From Chlorobiota bacterium (GTDB lineage Bacteria; Bacteroidota; Ignavibacteria; SZUA-365; JAADGX01): 9,283 nucleotides of DNA. Position numbers and translations under genes: made by a program. The DNA is taken from contig JAADGX010000048.1 in assembly GCA_013152135.1 (NCBI GenBank), positions 1 through 9,283 on the forward strand. The letters are read 5' to 3'. Below the pieces are notes generated by a model. That model did not search any database. It was given only the letters and a program-made list of their open reading frames with translations, and was not told the DNA's origin. This document shows positions 1 through 6,070 of the stretch, in pieces (position 1 is the first letter of the stretch; each line of letters opens with the position of its first letter).

Positions 1-1
1 C

Positions 2-232
2 GGATCGTGGCGGCTCTCGATGGAAGGAGTGCAGGGAACGCTGTATGAAAGCGGCACCGCATCTTCAGACCTGCGCGACACTACCGTAAACTACACGGAC
101 ATTCTCTCCTTCGGCAGCAGGCGTGAATCCCCCCTGGAGACCCTCCTCCTGACCATTCTCGGCTTCGTCATCGTTGTCGGGATGACGGCCCTGCTCATCT
201 GGGCGGCCCTCGACGCCACCAAGTGGGACTGA
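2..232 (+). CDS. C-terminal fragment of an unidentified membrane-anchored protein (5' end outside window)
   Basis: The reading frame is open from base 2 to the TGA at 230-232. There is an ATG at 20, but no convincing Shine-Dalgarno sequence precedes it and the frame continues open to the window edge, so I read this as the 3' end of a longer gene; a 70-residue stand-alone protein starting at 20 remains possible. Codon use is rich in G/C-ending codons, like the neighbouring genes, which supports real coding. The visible part is a polar stretch followed by one strongly hydrophobic segment (about residues 43-65 counted from the ATG, with TILGFVIVVGMTALLIWAAL) and a short tail ending in TKWD. That pattern suggests a single membrane anchor close to the C terminus. 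I do not recognise the family. It is convergent with the M16 peptidase operon. Confidence 0.55.
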   Translation, partial: GSWRLSMEGVQGTLYESGTASSDLRDTTVNYTDILSFGSRRESPLETLLLTILGFVIVVGMTALLIWAALDATKWD

Positions 233-253
233 CCACATCTCCCCCCAACAGAA

Positions 254-278
254 AACGGCGGACGCTTCGCCCGCCGTT
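254..278 (-). terminator. Intrinsic terminator of the minus-strand peptidase operon
   Basis: AACGGCGG (254-261) and CCGCCGTT (271-278) form a perfect 8-bp stem around a 9-nt loop. Read on the minus strand the stem is followed by TTCTGTT, giving a TTTT run that starts in the last two stem bases. It lies about 25 bp past the stop codon of the last M16 gene. In the plus direction the stem is followed by CTCCCGAAC, so it would terminate the incoming plus-strand gene only weakly, if at all. Its position between two convergent genes fits this role. Confidence 0.7.
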
Positions 279-302
279 CTCCCGAACTGTCTTATCTGTG
301 AT

Positions 303-1817
303 TCACTTCTGAAACATTTTTTCCACCGGCACGATGTGAATCATATGCGGAGGAATCATGATTTCGTAATGCATGATCTCCTCGTCTTCCCGGAGCACGT
401 CGTCCGGCTTGGGCGAGGTGTACTCGATAGGACTCGGCTCGTTCGATTGGAGCTGATCGAACAGTCTCTCTGCGTCTTTCGTAACAAACACGACCTTTAA
501 TCCCTGGAAGTGAAGATACTTGCGGATTGCAGTGTTCACGTCCTCCAGAGTCAGTTCTTCCATCATGCGACGGAATTTCGCCAGGTGGCTTTCTCCGATA
601 TTGTAAAACACGTCGTCGATTGCATAACCGAGACGGTCCATCGTCGTGGGAGCAAAATGCAGGACGTACTTGCGAAGGAACTTGCGCGTCAGTTCGAACT
701 GCTCCTCGGTCAGGCCGTTTTCAACGAGCTTTTGCAGCTCCCGCACCGCGGCGCGGAAAGCAAAGTGGCGCATCTCGTTCGGCACGGGTCGTATCCACAC
801 CTCGAAGATCTGTTGCCGCCGGGCGACGTTCGTGGGCGGCATCTGCCGCCTCCCGCCGTTGGGAAACGCCTCGATGTAGGAGTAATCCCCGTAGTTCATC
901 CCGCGTGCTTCGCGCAGCACCTGGTAGAGGTGGCTGCTGGAATTGCGGTGTTCGCCGAACCAGGAGTTGGCGATCCACAGGGCGTAGAAATCCTTCGACC
1001 CCCGGTGTACGTCGATAGGGAAACCGAAGCTGATGGCGGTCGCTGCTGCGTCCTTCTCGATGATCAGGACTTCGTTCTGACCATCGTATTTCGGTTTCGA
1101 AACCGGCACTTCCTCGTACGGCACGTCGGGCAGTGTCCGCATGTCGCTCGTGACCCTGTCCACCAGCGCGTTGTCGAATCCTCCTCCCAGGCCGACCACG
1201 ACGCTGTTCCGGGTGAAGTGGGCGGCGTAGAAATTCTTCACGTCTTCGAGCGTGATGGCATTGAGGCCTTCCACCGTTCCCGTCTCGACGTGACCGTAGG
1301 GCGTGCCCTTGAAGATCATGTTGTACAATCCCGCCTTACCCAGTTCTTCGTCGCTGGAATATCTCAGCGTCTTTTCCAGGTAGTTCAGCGCTTCGCTCTT
1401 GAGCCTGCGGAAATCGTCCTCGTTGAACGCCGGAGCGAGGATGGCGTCCCGGAACAACTGGTAATAGGCGTCCAGGTTGTCCTTGTGAGTGCGGCCATAG
1501 ATGATTGTCATTTCCTTGTCCACGCTGGCGCCGTAACCGGCGGCCATGGGATAGAGTTTTTCCAGTATTTCCTCGTAGCTGTTGTTCCTCGTCGCTCCCT
1601 CCGTCATCATGGCGGCGGTCAGGGCGGCCAGGCCCTCCTTGCCGGCGGGGTCGTTCTGGGATCCGACTTTGAACCAGATCCGGAAGGAAACGGTGGGATC
1701 GTCCTTGACCTGGAGAAGCACGGTTTCTGGTTTCGTCATTTTGCTGCAACTGTTTATCAGGAATGCTCCCGCCGCCACCGCGGCCAGCAGAAGAATGGAT
1801 ATGATCGAAGTCCTCAT
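303..1817 (-). CDS. M16-family peptidase-like lipoprotein, non-catalytic subunit (zinc motif lost)
   Basis: This 504-residue protein has the fold signature of an M16 (pitrilysin/insulinase-type) peptidase half. The N terminus is a lipoprotein signal: a hydrophobic run to residue 21, then INSC with Cys24 as the likely lipidated residue (Asn at -2 is unusual for a lipobox). Where active M16 proteins have HxxEH, this one reads ALTAA at residues 65-69, so both His and the Glu are replaced by Ala and it cannot bind catalytic zinc there. In contrast it keeps the C-domain motif LREARGMNY (301-309), matching the Arg/Tyr motif that M16B heterodimers supply from the non-catalytic subunit. A tail of about 35 residues after 470 extends beyond the peptidase-like core. 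It starts 2 nt after the stop of the catalytic partner, with GGAGG 8 nt before the ATG inside the partner's last codons, so translation is probably coupled. By inference it anchors the complex to a membrane and helps hold the substrate. Confidence 0.88.
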   Translation of the reverse strand: MRTSIISILLLAAVAAGAFLINSCSKMTKPETVLLQVKDDPTVSFRIWFKVGSQNDPAGKEGLAALTAAMMTEGATRNNSYEEILEKLYPMAAGYGASVDKEMTIIYGRTHKDNLDAYYQLFRDAILAPAFNEDDFRRLKSEALNYLEKTLRYSSDEELGKAGLYNMIFKGTPYGHVETGTVEGLNAITLEDVKNFYAAHFTRNSVVVGLGGGFDNALVDRVTSDMRTLPDVPYEEVPVSKPKYDGQNEVLIIEKDAAATAISFGFPIDVHRGSKDFYALWIANSWFGEHRNSSSHLYQVLREARGMNYGDYSYIEAFPNGGRRQMPPTNVARRQQIFEVWIRPVPNEMRHFAFRAAVRELQKLVENGLTEEQFELTRKFLRKYVLHFAPTTMDRLGYAIDDVFYNIGESHLAKFRRMMEELTLEDVNTAIRKYLHFQGLKVVFVTKDAERLFDQLQSNEPSPIEYTSPKPDDVLREDEEIMHYEIMIPPHMIHIVPVEKMFQK

Positions 1818-1819
1818 GA

Positions 1820-3163
1820 TTAATCCCTCCCCTTCAAGGTTGCGACTGTGCGATGATCCTTGACCAGGTACGTCCTGGCGGCGTTCTGGACATCCGCGGG
1901 AGTGACTTTCTCGTATGTGGCGAAGAGCCTGTCAACGGCTTCAATTCCACCGGTGAGCGCGACGTAGCGCGCGAGGTTTCCCGCCACCTTCCCCGGCGTG
2001 TCCAGGTTCATAAGGAAACCGTATTTCAGCCTGCTCTTCAGGTCGTTCAGGCGCCTGGCCTCCACCGGTGCGTTCCGCATTTTCTCCACCGCCTTGTCGA
2101 TCTCCCCCAGGACGTAAGGAATATCCGCCTTGTCTTTCACCATGGCGTAGATGCTCCAAAGACCGGGATCGCGGTTCTTGTCGAAACTGGCGCCGAGTAC
2201 CTGGACCTTCTGCTCCTGGAGCACGAGCTTCTTGTAAATATCGCTGGTCTCACCGAAGGCGAGATTCTCGATAAGGTAACCGGCCACCGCAAGCTTGTTG
2301 TCCGGATCGAATGCCGGCGACTTGTAGGAGATGGCCACGATGGGGAGAGTTTTCCCGTCATACTTGACCTCGACCTTGCGCTCGCCTTTCTGCTCAGGTT
2401 CCACGGGGATTTGAGGCGCAACGTATCCCGGCTTCCAGTCGGCATAGTACTTCTCGACCAGGCTCTTCGTAGCCTCGATGTCGATGTCGCCCGCGATGAG
2501 CAGCACCACGTTCTCCGGCCGGTAGTAGCGCCGGAAAAACGACTTGCTGTATTCGTACATGGTTGGCATGGCCTTGATATCCGCCTCGAAGCCGATGGTG
2601 GTGTGTTTGTACGTGTGCACGTCGAAGGCCGTGTTCTGTATGCTCTCGAACAGGACCCACCAGGGGTTTGTCCGCCCTTTCCGGAACTCGCCGTACACCG
2701 CTCCCGCCTCCGTTATGAATTCCGGCTCCTCGTAGAACAGGTTCTGGAAACGGTCGCTTTCGAGTTCCATCACCCGTTCGAGGTCCTCGCGCGCGAATTT
2801 CAGGTGGTAGGCCGTATAGTCATCGGTGGTGTAGGCGTTGGCGTCCGCTCCCATCTCCGTCACCAGGCGGTCGTATACCGGCCCCGGGTAGGTCTTCGTG
2901 CCGCGAAACATCATGTGCTCGAAGAAATGGGCGAACCCGCTGTGTCCCGGTTCCCATTCATCCCGGCTGCCCGTTCTCACGATCGAGTAGTAGGCAACGA
3001 GGCCCGGGTTCTGCGTGGGAATAAGGTAGGCCTTGAGGCCGTTCTCCAGCGTCACGACGGAATACTTGTAGGGAAAGATTCCCTGGCTTACCGCTTCATT
3101 CATGCCGGTGAAACCGAGCATGATAACAGCGGCGAGCACAAATGAACATGTCTGTCGTCGCAT
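1820..3163 (-). CDS. Exported M16-family zinc metallopeptidase, catalytic subunit
   Basis: The inverted zinc motif HFFEH is at residues 79-83 of the 447-residue form, in the usual context GFAHFFEHMMFRGT. The third ligand lies in EAGAVYGEF, as Glu159, with Glu152 seven residues earlier; both spacings match pitrilysin-type enzymes. The protein is one M16 repeat pair, as in M16B peptidases that work as dimers. It lacks the RxxRGxxY motif that its downstream partner has (here the region reads LVLQEQKVQVLGAS), so the active unit is probably a heterodimer with the 303-1817 product. I chose the ATG at 3163 over the upstream ATG at 3191-3193: AAGGAG sits 4 nt before 3163, no Shine-Dalgarno precedes 3193, and from 3163 the protein opens with a clean Sec signal peptide (MRRQ, hydrophobic core, cleavage probably near AVS-Q about residue 27). 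The substrate cannot be read from the sequence. Confidence 0.9.
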   Translation of the reverse strand: MRRQTCSFVLAAVIMLGFTGMNEAVSQGIFPYKYSVVTLENGLKAYLIPTQNPGLVAYYSIVRTGSRDEWEPGHSGFAHFFEHMMFRGTKTYPGPVYDRLVTEMGADANAYTTDDYTAYHLKFAREDLERVMELESDRFQNLFYEEPEFITEAGAVYGEFRKGRTNPWWVLFESIQNTAFDVHTYKHTTIGFEADIKAMPTMYEYSKSFFRRYYRPENVVLLIAGDIDIEATKSLVEKYYADWKPGYVAPQIPVEPEQKGERKVEVKYDGKTLPIVAISYKSPAFDPDNKLAVAGYLIENLAFGETSDIYKKLVLQEQKVQVLGASFDKNRDPGLWSIYAMVKDKADIPYVLGEIDKAVEKMRNAPVEARRLNDLKSRLKYGFLMNLDTPGKVAGNLARYVALTGGIEAVDRLFATYEKVTPADVQNAARTYLVKDHRTVATLKGRD

Positions 3164-3167
3164 AGAA

Positions 3168-3173
3168 CTCCTT
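3168..3173 (-). promoter_or_regulatory. Ribosome binding site deciding the start of the catalytic M16 gene
   Basis: AAGGAG on the minus strand ends 4 nt before the ATG at 3161-3163. It selects this start over an in-frame ATG 30 nt upstream that has no such site. Confidence 0.65.
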
Positions 3174-3264
3174 GTTCTGGTAGTGATAAACATCGTGTAA
3201 AATCATTCTATCTCGAAAGAAAGCAGCGTGTTTTTCCACAGGCGAACAAAATCATCCCGAAACC

Positions 3265-3283
3265 GGCGGAATCATTTGCCGCC
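3265..3283 (-). terminator. Possible weak terminator or attenuating hairpin after kdsC
   Basis: GGCGG (3265-3269) and CCGCC (3279-3283) can form a 5-bp GC stem with a 9-nt loop directly after the kdsC stop codon. On the minus strand it is followed by GGTTTCGGG, so the U-run is poor. It may reduce rather than stop transcription into the M16 pair. The rest of the 122-nt gap (3164-3285) shows no other gene; I could not find a convincing promoter in it. Confidence 0.25.
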
Positions 3284-3285
3284 TC

Positions 3286-3813
3286 TTACACTTCAGCGGC
3301 GCCGTCCCTCGCCGACAGGATGTAATCGATCATCTCCCGCACGGCGCCGTTTCCCCCGGTCTTTTGGGTGACGAAATCCACCGCCTGCAAAACCGCGGGG
3401 TGCGCGTTGGCGGGCGCCGCGGAAAATCCCACACGCCGTAAAACGGGGAGGTCAAGGATGTCGTCGCCCATGTACGCAACCTGTTCATCCGTCAAATCGT
3501 ACACCGCCTCGATTTCGTCCAGAACGGACGCCTTGTCGAGCGACCCCTGGTACAGGTCGGTGATGCCGAGCTCCCGTGCCCGCCGTTCCACCACCTCGGA
3601 ACTCCGCCCCGTTATGAGCCCGACCCGAAGTCCTTTTTCCATGGCCAGGCGAATCCCCAGCCCGTCCTGCACGTGAAACGCTTTCAATTCCGCACCGTCG
3701 GACGTGTACACGATGCTTCCGTCGGTGAGGACGCCGTCCACGTCAAGAAAAATAGCCCGGATTTCCCGCAGCTTTTTCTGATGGGTTTCGGGAATTGAGT
3801 TCCTGGTAGTCAT
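3286..3813 (-). CDS. kdsC: 3-deoxy-D-manno-octulosonate 8-phosphate phosphatase KdsC
   Basis: A 175-residue HAD-superfamily phosphatase without a cap domain, the usual size and form of KdsC, which removes phosphate from KDO-8-phosphate to give free KDO for LPS. Visible HAD motifs are IFLDVDGVLTDG (nucleophile Asp24 and Asp26), LITGR (Thr68), the Lys of LDKASVL (Lys94) and YMGDDILDLPVL (Asp117, Asp118). The family-typical HVQDGLGIRL (47-56) and KTGGNGAVREMIDYIL near the C terminus support KdsC rather than a general HAD enzyme. It lies downstream of kdsA, the enzyme of the preceding step, with a 63-nt gap. The ATG at 3813 has no clear Shine-Dalgarno, and an in-frame TGA just upstream rules out a longer N terminus. 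A related N-acylneuraminate-9-phosphatase-type activity is less likely given the kdsA neighbour. Confidence 0.93.
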   Translation of the reverse strand: MTTRNSIPETHQKKLREIRAIFLDVDGVLTDGSIVYTSDGAELKAFHVQDGLGIRLAMEKGLRVGLITGRSSEVVERRARELGITDLYQGSLDKASVLDEIEAVYDLTDEQVAYMGDDILDLPVLRRVGFSAAPANAHPAVLQAVDFVTQKTGGNGAVREMIDYILSARDGAAEV

Positions 3814-3876
3814 TCTATACGATCATCTATTGTTGTCAAAATGATTTTCACGCGAGGGGGAACGCCGAACCGGGGA

Positions 3877-4713
3877 TCACGGTACCAACGACCTCCGCGC
3901 CGCGTCGACGGCCAATACCTGCCGGATGAATTCCTCCATGCGGTCCAAGGGTATCTGCGTGGCGGCGTCGCTCAAGGCCGCGGAGGGATCGGGATGCGTT
4001 TCCGCGAAAAACCCGTCCACTCCCACTGCCGCCGCCGCACGGGCCAGTGGCAGGATGAATTCCGGCGTACCGCCGGACTGCCGCCCTCCACCGGGGAGTT
4101 GAACCGAATGCGTCGCGTCGAACACCACCGGGTACCCGAATCGCCGCATGATGACGAGCGAGCGCATGTCCACGACCAGGTTGTGGTAACCGAACGATGC
4201 TCCCCTCTCGGTGAGCAGTACACGTTCATTGCCCGTGGAAACCACCTTCTCGACAGCGTGCGCCATGTCTTCCGGCGCGACGAACTGTCCCTTCTTGATA
4301 TTGACCGCTTTGCCGGTCCTTCCCGCGGCAACCAGGAGATCGGTCTGGCGGCAGAGAAACGCGGGGATTTGCAGGACGTCCGCCGCCCGCGCGGCGGCTT
4401 CGACTTCTTCGACGGAATGAACGTCCGTCAGGATCGGGACGGAGAAATGTTCCCGCGCTTCGGACAGGATCGCGAGCGCTTCCGCGTCGCCGATACCCGC
4501 GAACCCTTCCAGGCTGGTGCGATTCGCCTTGCGGTAGGAAGCTTTGAAAATAAAGGCGAGGTTGAACCCGGCGCACAGGCTCTTCAGGCGGCCGATGGTG
4601 TCAATCACCATGTCCCGGCTCTCCACCACGCAGGGTCCGGCGATGAGCACCGGCTTCCCGCCGCCGACCTCGATGCCACCGATATTCACGGAACGTACGG
4701 AATCCACCATCAT
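3877..4713 (-). CDS. kdsA: 3-deoxy-8-phosphooctulonate (KDO8P) synthase, metal-dependent class
   Basis: A 278-residue cytoplasmic enzyme that condenses phosphoenolpyruvate and arabinose-5-phosphate to KDO-8-phosphate, the committed step to KDO. Recognised by IAGPCVVES (24-32), FKASYRKANRTS (56-67), GFAGIGD, ILTDVH, KKGQF, LLTERGASFGY, DATHSVQLPGG and FAETHPDP. Cys28 stands where the metal-independent E. coli enzyme has Asn, and the other metal ligands are in place (His202, Glu238, Asp249), so this is predicted to be the metal-dependent class II type, as in Aquifex. The start is the first of two consecutive ATGs: it overlaps the prfA stop as ATGA, and AAGGA lies 5 nt upstream, so translation is probably coupled to prfA. 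kdsC follows downstream on the same strand. Confidence 0.96.
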   Translation of the reverse strand: MMVDSVRSVNIGGIEVGGGKPVLIAGPCVVESRDMVIDTIGRLKSLCAGFNLAFIFKASYRKANRTSLEGFAGIGDAEALAILSEAREHFSVPILTDVHSVEEVEAAARAADVLQIPAFLCRQTDLLVAAGRTGKAVNIKKGQFVAPEDMAHAVEKVVSTGNERVLLTERGASFGYHNLVVDMRSLVIMRRFGYPVVFDATHSVQLPGGGRQSGGTPEFILPLARAAAAVGVDGFFAETHPDPSAALSDAATQIPLDRMEEFIRQVLAVDAARRSLVP

Positions 4714-5783
4714 GAAATTCCTTCTTCCAGTTTCTGCGTGCGGTCCGCCACCCGGAGCGCCTCGATCAGCTCGTCGAGATTTCCCTCCAACACTTCCGCA
4801 AGGTTGTACAGGGTCAAACCGATGCGATGGTCGGTAATCCGGTTCTGGGGATAATTATACGTCCGGATTTTATCGCTCCGGTCCCCGCTGCGAACCATGA
4901 GTCGTCGCTGCGTGGTGATGCTCTTGGTTTGCTCGGCCTGGCGCATTTCATAGAGCCGGGCCCGCAGGACCTTCATCGCCTTGAGGCGGTTCTTGAGCTG
5001 CGAGCGCTCGTCCTGGCACGACACCACGATGCCGGTGGGAATGTGCGTGATGCGGACGGCGGTTTCCACCTTGTTGACGTTCTGGCCGCCCTTTCCACCC
5101 GCCCGGAAAATATCGATGCGCAGATCATCCTCGCCGATGCTGACGTCCACTTCCTCGGGTTCCGGGAGCACGGCCACGGTGGCGGCGGACGTATGGATCC
5201 TGCCGCTGGCTTCCGTGGAGGGCACGCGCTGCACCCGATGGACGCCGCTCTCGAACTTCATCCAGCCGAACACCTCGTCTCCCCGCAAGCTGAACACGAT
5301 CTCCTTGAAGCCCCCGATACCGGTCTCGTTGAAATCAATCACCTCCAGGGTGAAACCCTTTCGCTCCGCGTACCGGGAATACATGCGGTAGAGATCGGCG
5401 GCGAACAAGGCGGCCTCCTCGCCACCGGTGCCGGCCCTGATTTCCACGATAACGTTTTTATCATCGTCGGGATCGCGTGGCAGCAACAGGACTTTCAATT
5501 CCGCCTCGATTTCTTCCAGCTTTTTCCGGAGACGCTGGACTTCCGCCGTGGCAAGAGCGCGCATTTCCTCGTCGGTTTCCGTTTCCAGGAGCTGCTCGCT
5601 TCCCTCGAGATCGTGAAGCACCCGCTTGTACGCCTCGTATTTTTCCACGACGGGTTGCAATACGCGTTGCTCCTTGCCCAGGGAACGCAGGCGGTCCCGG
5701 TCGGTGGCGACTTCCGGTTTGCTCATTTCCTCGTGAATCGCGTGATAGCGTTCAAGAATATGGTCGAGTTTTTCCGTCAGCAT
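4710..5783 (-). CDS. prfA: Peptide chain release factor 1 (RF1)
   Basis: A 357-residue class I release factor that recognises UAA and UAG in the ribosomal A site and triggers peptide release. The GGQ motif is at residues 232-234 within the conserved GGKGGQNVNKVETAVR region, and the stop-codon-reading tripeptide is PST at 188-190 in RVPSTEASGRIHTS. This PxT motif identifies RF1; RF2 would have SPF. The N-terminal part (to about 100) is the expected coiled-coil domain with MLTEKLDHILERY at its start, and the total length is standard. The ATG at 5783 has only a weak purine stretch upstream (AAGAG). It is the first gene of the minus-strand cluster, and its stop overlaps the start of kdsA by 4 nt. 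No prmC (the methyltransferase for GGQ) is next to it. Confidence 0.97.
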   Translation of the reverse strand: MLTEKLDHILERYHAIHEEMSKPEVATDRDRLRSLGKEQRVLQPVVEKYEAYKRVLHDLEGSEQLLETETDEEMRALATAEVQRLRKKLEEIEAELKVLLLPRDPDDDKNVIVEIRAGTGGEEAALFAADLYRMYSRYAERKGFTLEVIDFNETGIGGFKEIVFSLRGDEVFGWMKFESGVHRVQRVPSTEASGRIHTSAATVAVLPEPEEVDVSIGEDDLRIDIFRAGGKGGQNVNKVETAVRITHIPTGIVVSCQDERSQLKNRLKAMKVLRARLYEMRQAEQTKSITTQRRLMVRSGDRSDKIRTYNYPQNRITDHRIGLTLYNLAEVLEGNLDELIEALRVADRTQKLEEGIS

Positions 5784-5879
5784 TTTGCTCTTTGTATTCC
5801 TGTTCCAGCTGAAAAATATACAGAAAAATCAGGAATATTGAGGCGTAAAAGCGCTTGCCGCCGGAACGGTGCAGCGTCT

Positions 5880-5923
5880 CCAGGCGCTCCCGGGAATCGC
5901 GCTCCCGTCGGCATGGCGCCTGG
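5880..5923 (-). repeat. GC-rich inverted repeat in the prfA leader region
   Basis: CCAGGCGC (5880-5887) and GCGCCTGG (5916-5923) are a perfect 8-bp inverted repeat around 28 nt that contain another small palindrome (TCCCGGGA, 5888-5895). A further hairpin, GCGCG-CTT-CGCGC, lies at 5927-5939. If prfA is transcribed from the AT-rich block further right, these would be in its 5' leader. No U-run follows, so this is not an ordinary terminator. I see no credible gene in 5784-6070. Confidence 0.4.
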
Positions 5924-5963
5924 TTGGCGCGCTTCGCGCGGAAAACCGCTCTTGAAAATCTCA

Positions 5964-5992
5964 TTGCATTTCAGGCGGGACTAATCTATATT
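5964..5992 (+). promoter_or_regulatory. Candidate promoter for the ppiD-like gene
   Basis: TTGCAT (5964-5969) and TATATT (5987-5992) are separated by exactly 17 nt, with a good -10 (5 of 6 to the sigma-70 consensus) and a mediocre -35 (3 of 6). This would start transcription near position 6000 and give a leader of about 70 nt before the ATG at 6071. If the organism is a Bacteroidota relative its consensus may differ, which lowers the weight of this match. Confidence 0.3.
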
Positions 5993-5999
5993 ATTAGTC
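5979..5999. promoter_or_regulatory. Palindrome between divergent genes, possible operator
   Basis: GACTAAT (5979-5985) and ATTAGTC (5993-5999) form a perfect 7-bp inverted repeat around a 7-nt AT-only-but-one centre. It overlaps the candidate -10 elements of both divergent promoters. This arrangement suits a dimeric repressor site; as RNA it could also form a hairpin. Confidence 0.4.
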
Positions 6000-6016
6000 T
6001 TGTAAATTTTCATCAA
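5988..6016 (-). promoter_or_regulatory. Candidate promoter for the prfA-kdsA-kdsC cluster
   Basis: On the minus strand TTGATG (6016-6011) is followed after 17 nt by TAATAT (5993-5988). Both hexamers match the sigma-70 consensus at 4 of 6 positions, so this is a weak call. It would give a leader of about 200 nt that contains the GC-rich inverted repeats. Confidence 0.22.
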
Positions 6017-6070
6017 GGATGAATTACAGCGATATAGTAGACAAGTAAGAATATAATGGAGTGATTTGTC

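Noticed and set aside
3164..3193. Ten-residue longer N terminus for the catalytic M16 peptidase
   Set aside because: The upstream ATG has no ribosome binding site and would put MFITTRTRSS before a complete signal peptide; the internal ATG has AAGGAG in front.
5752..5964. A 70-residue minus-strand frame upstream of and overlapping the start of prfA
   Set aside because: No Shine-Dalgarno before its ATG, an Arg-rich composition and coverage of the GC-rich inverted repeats and the prfA start out of frame. More likely leader or promoter DNA than a gene.
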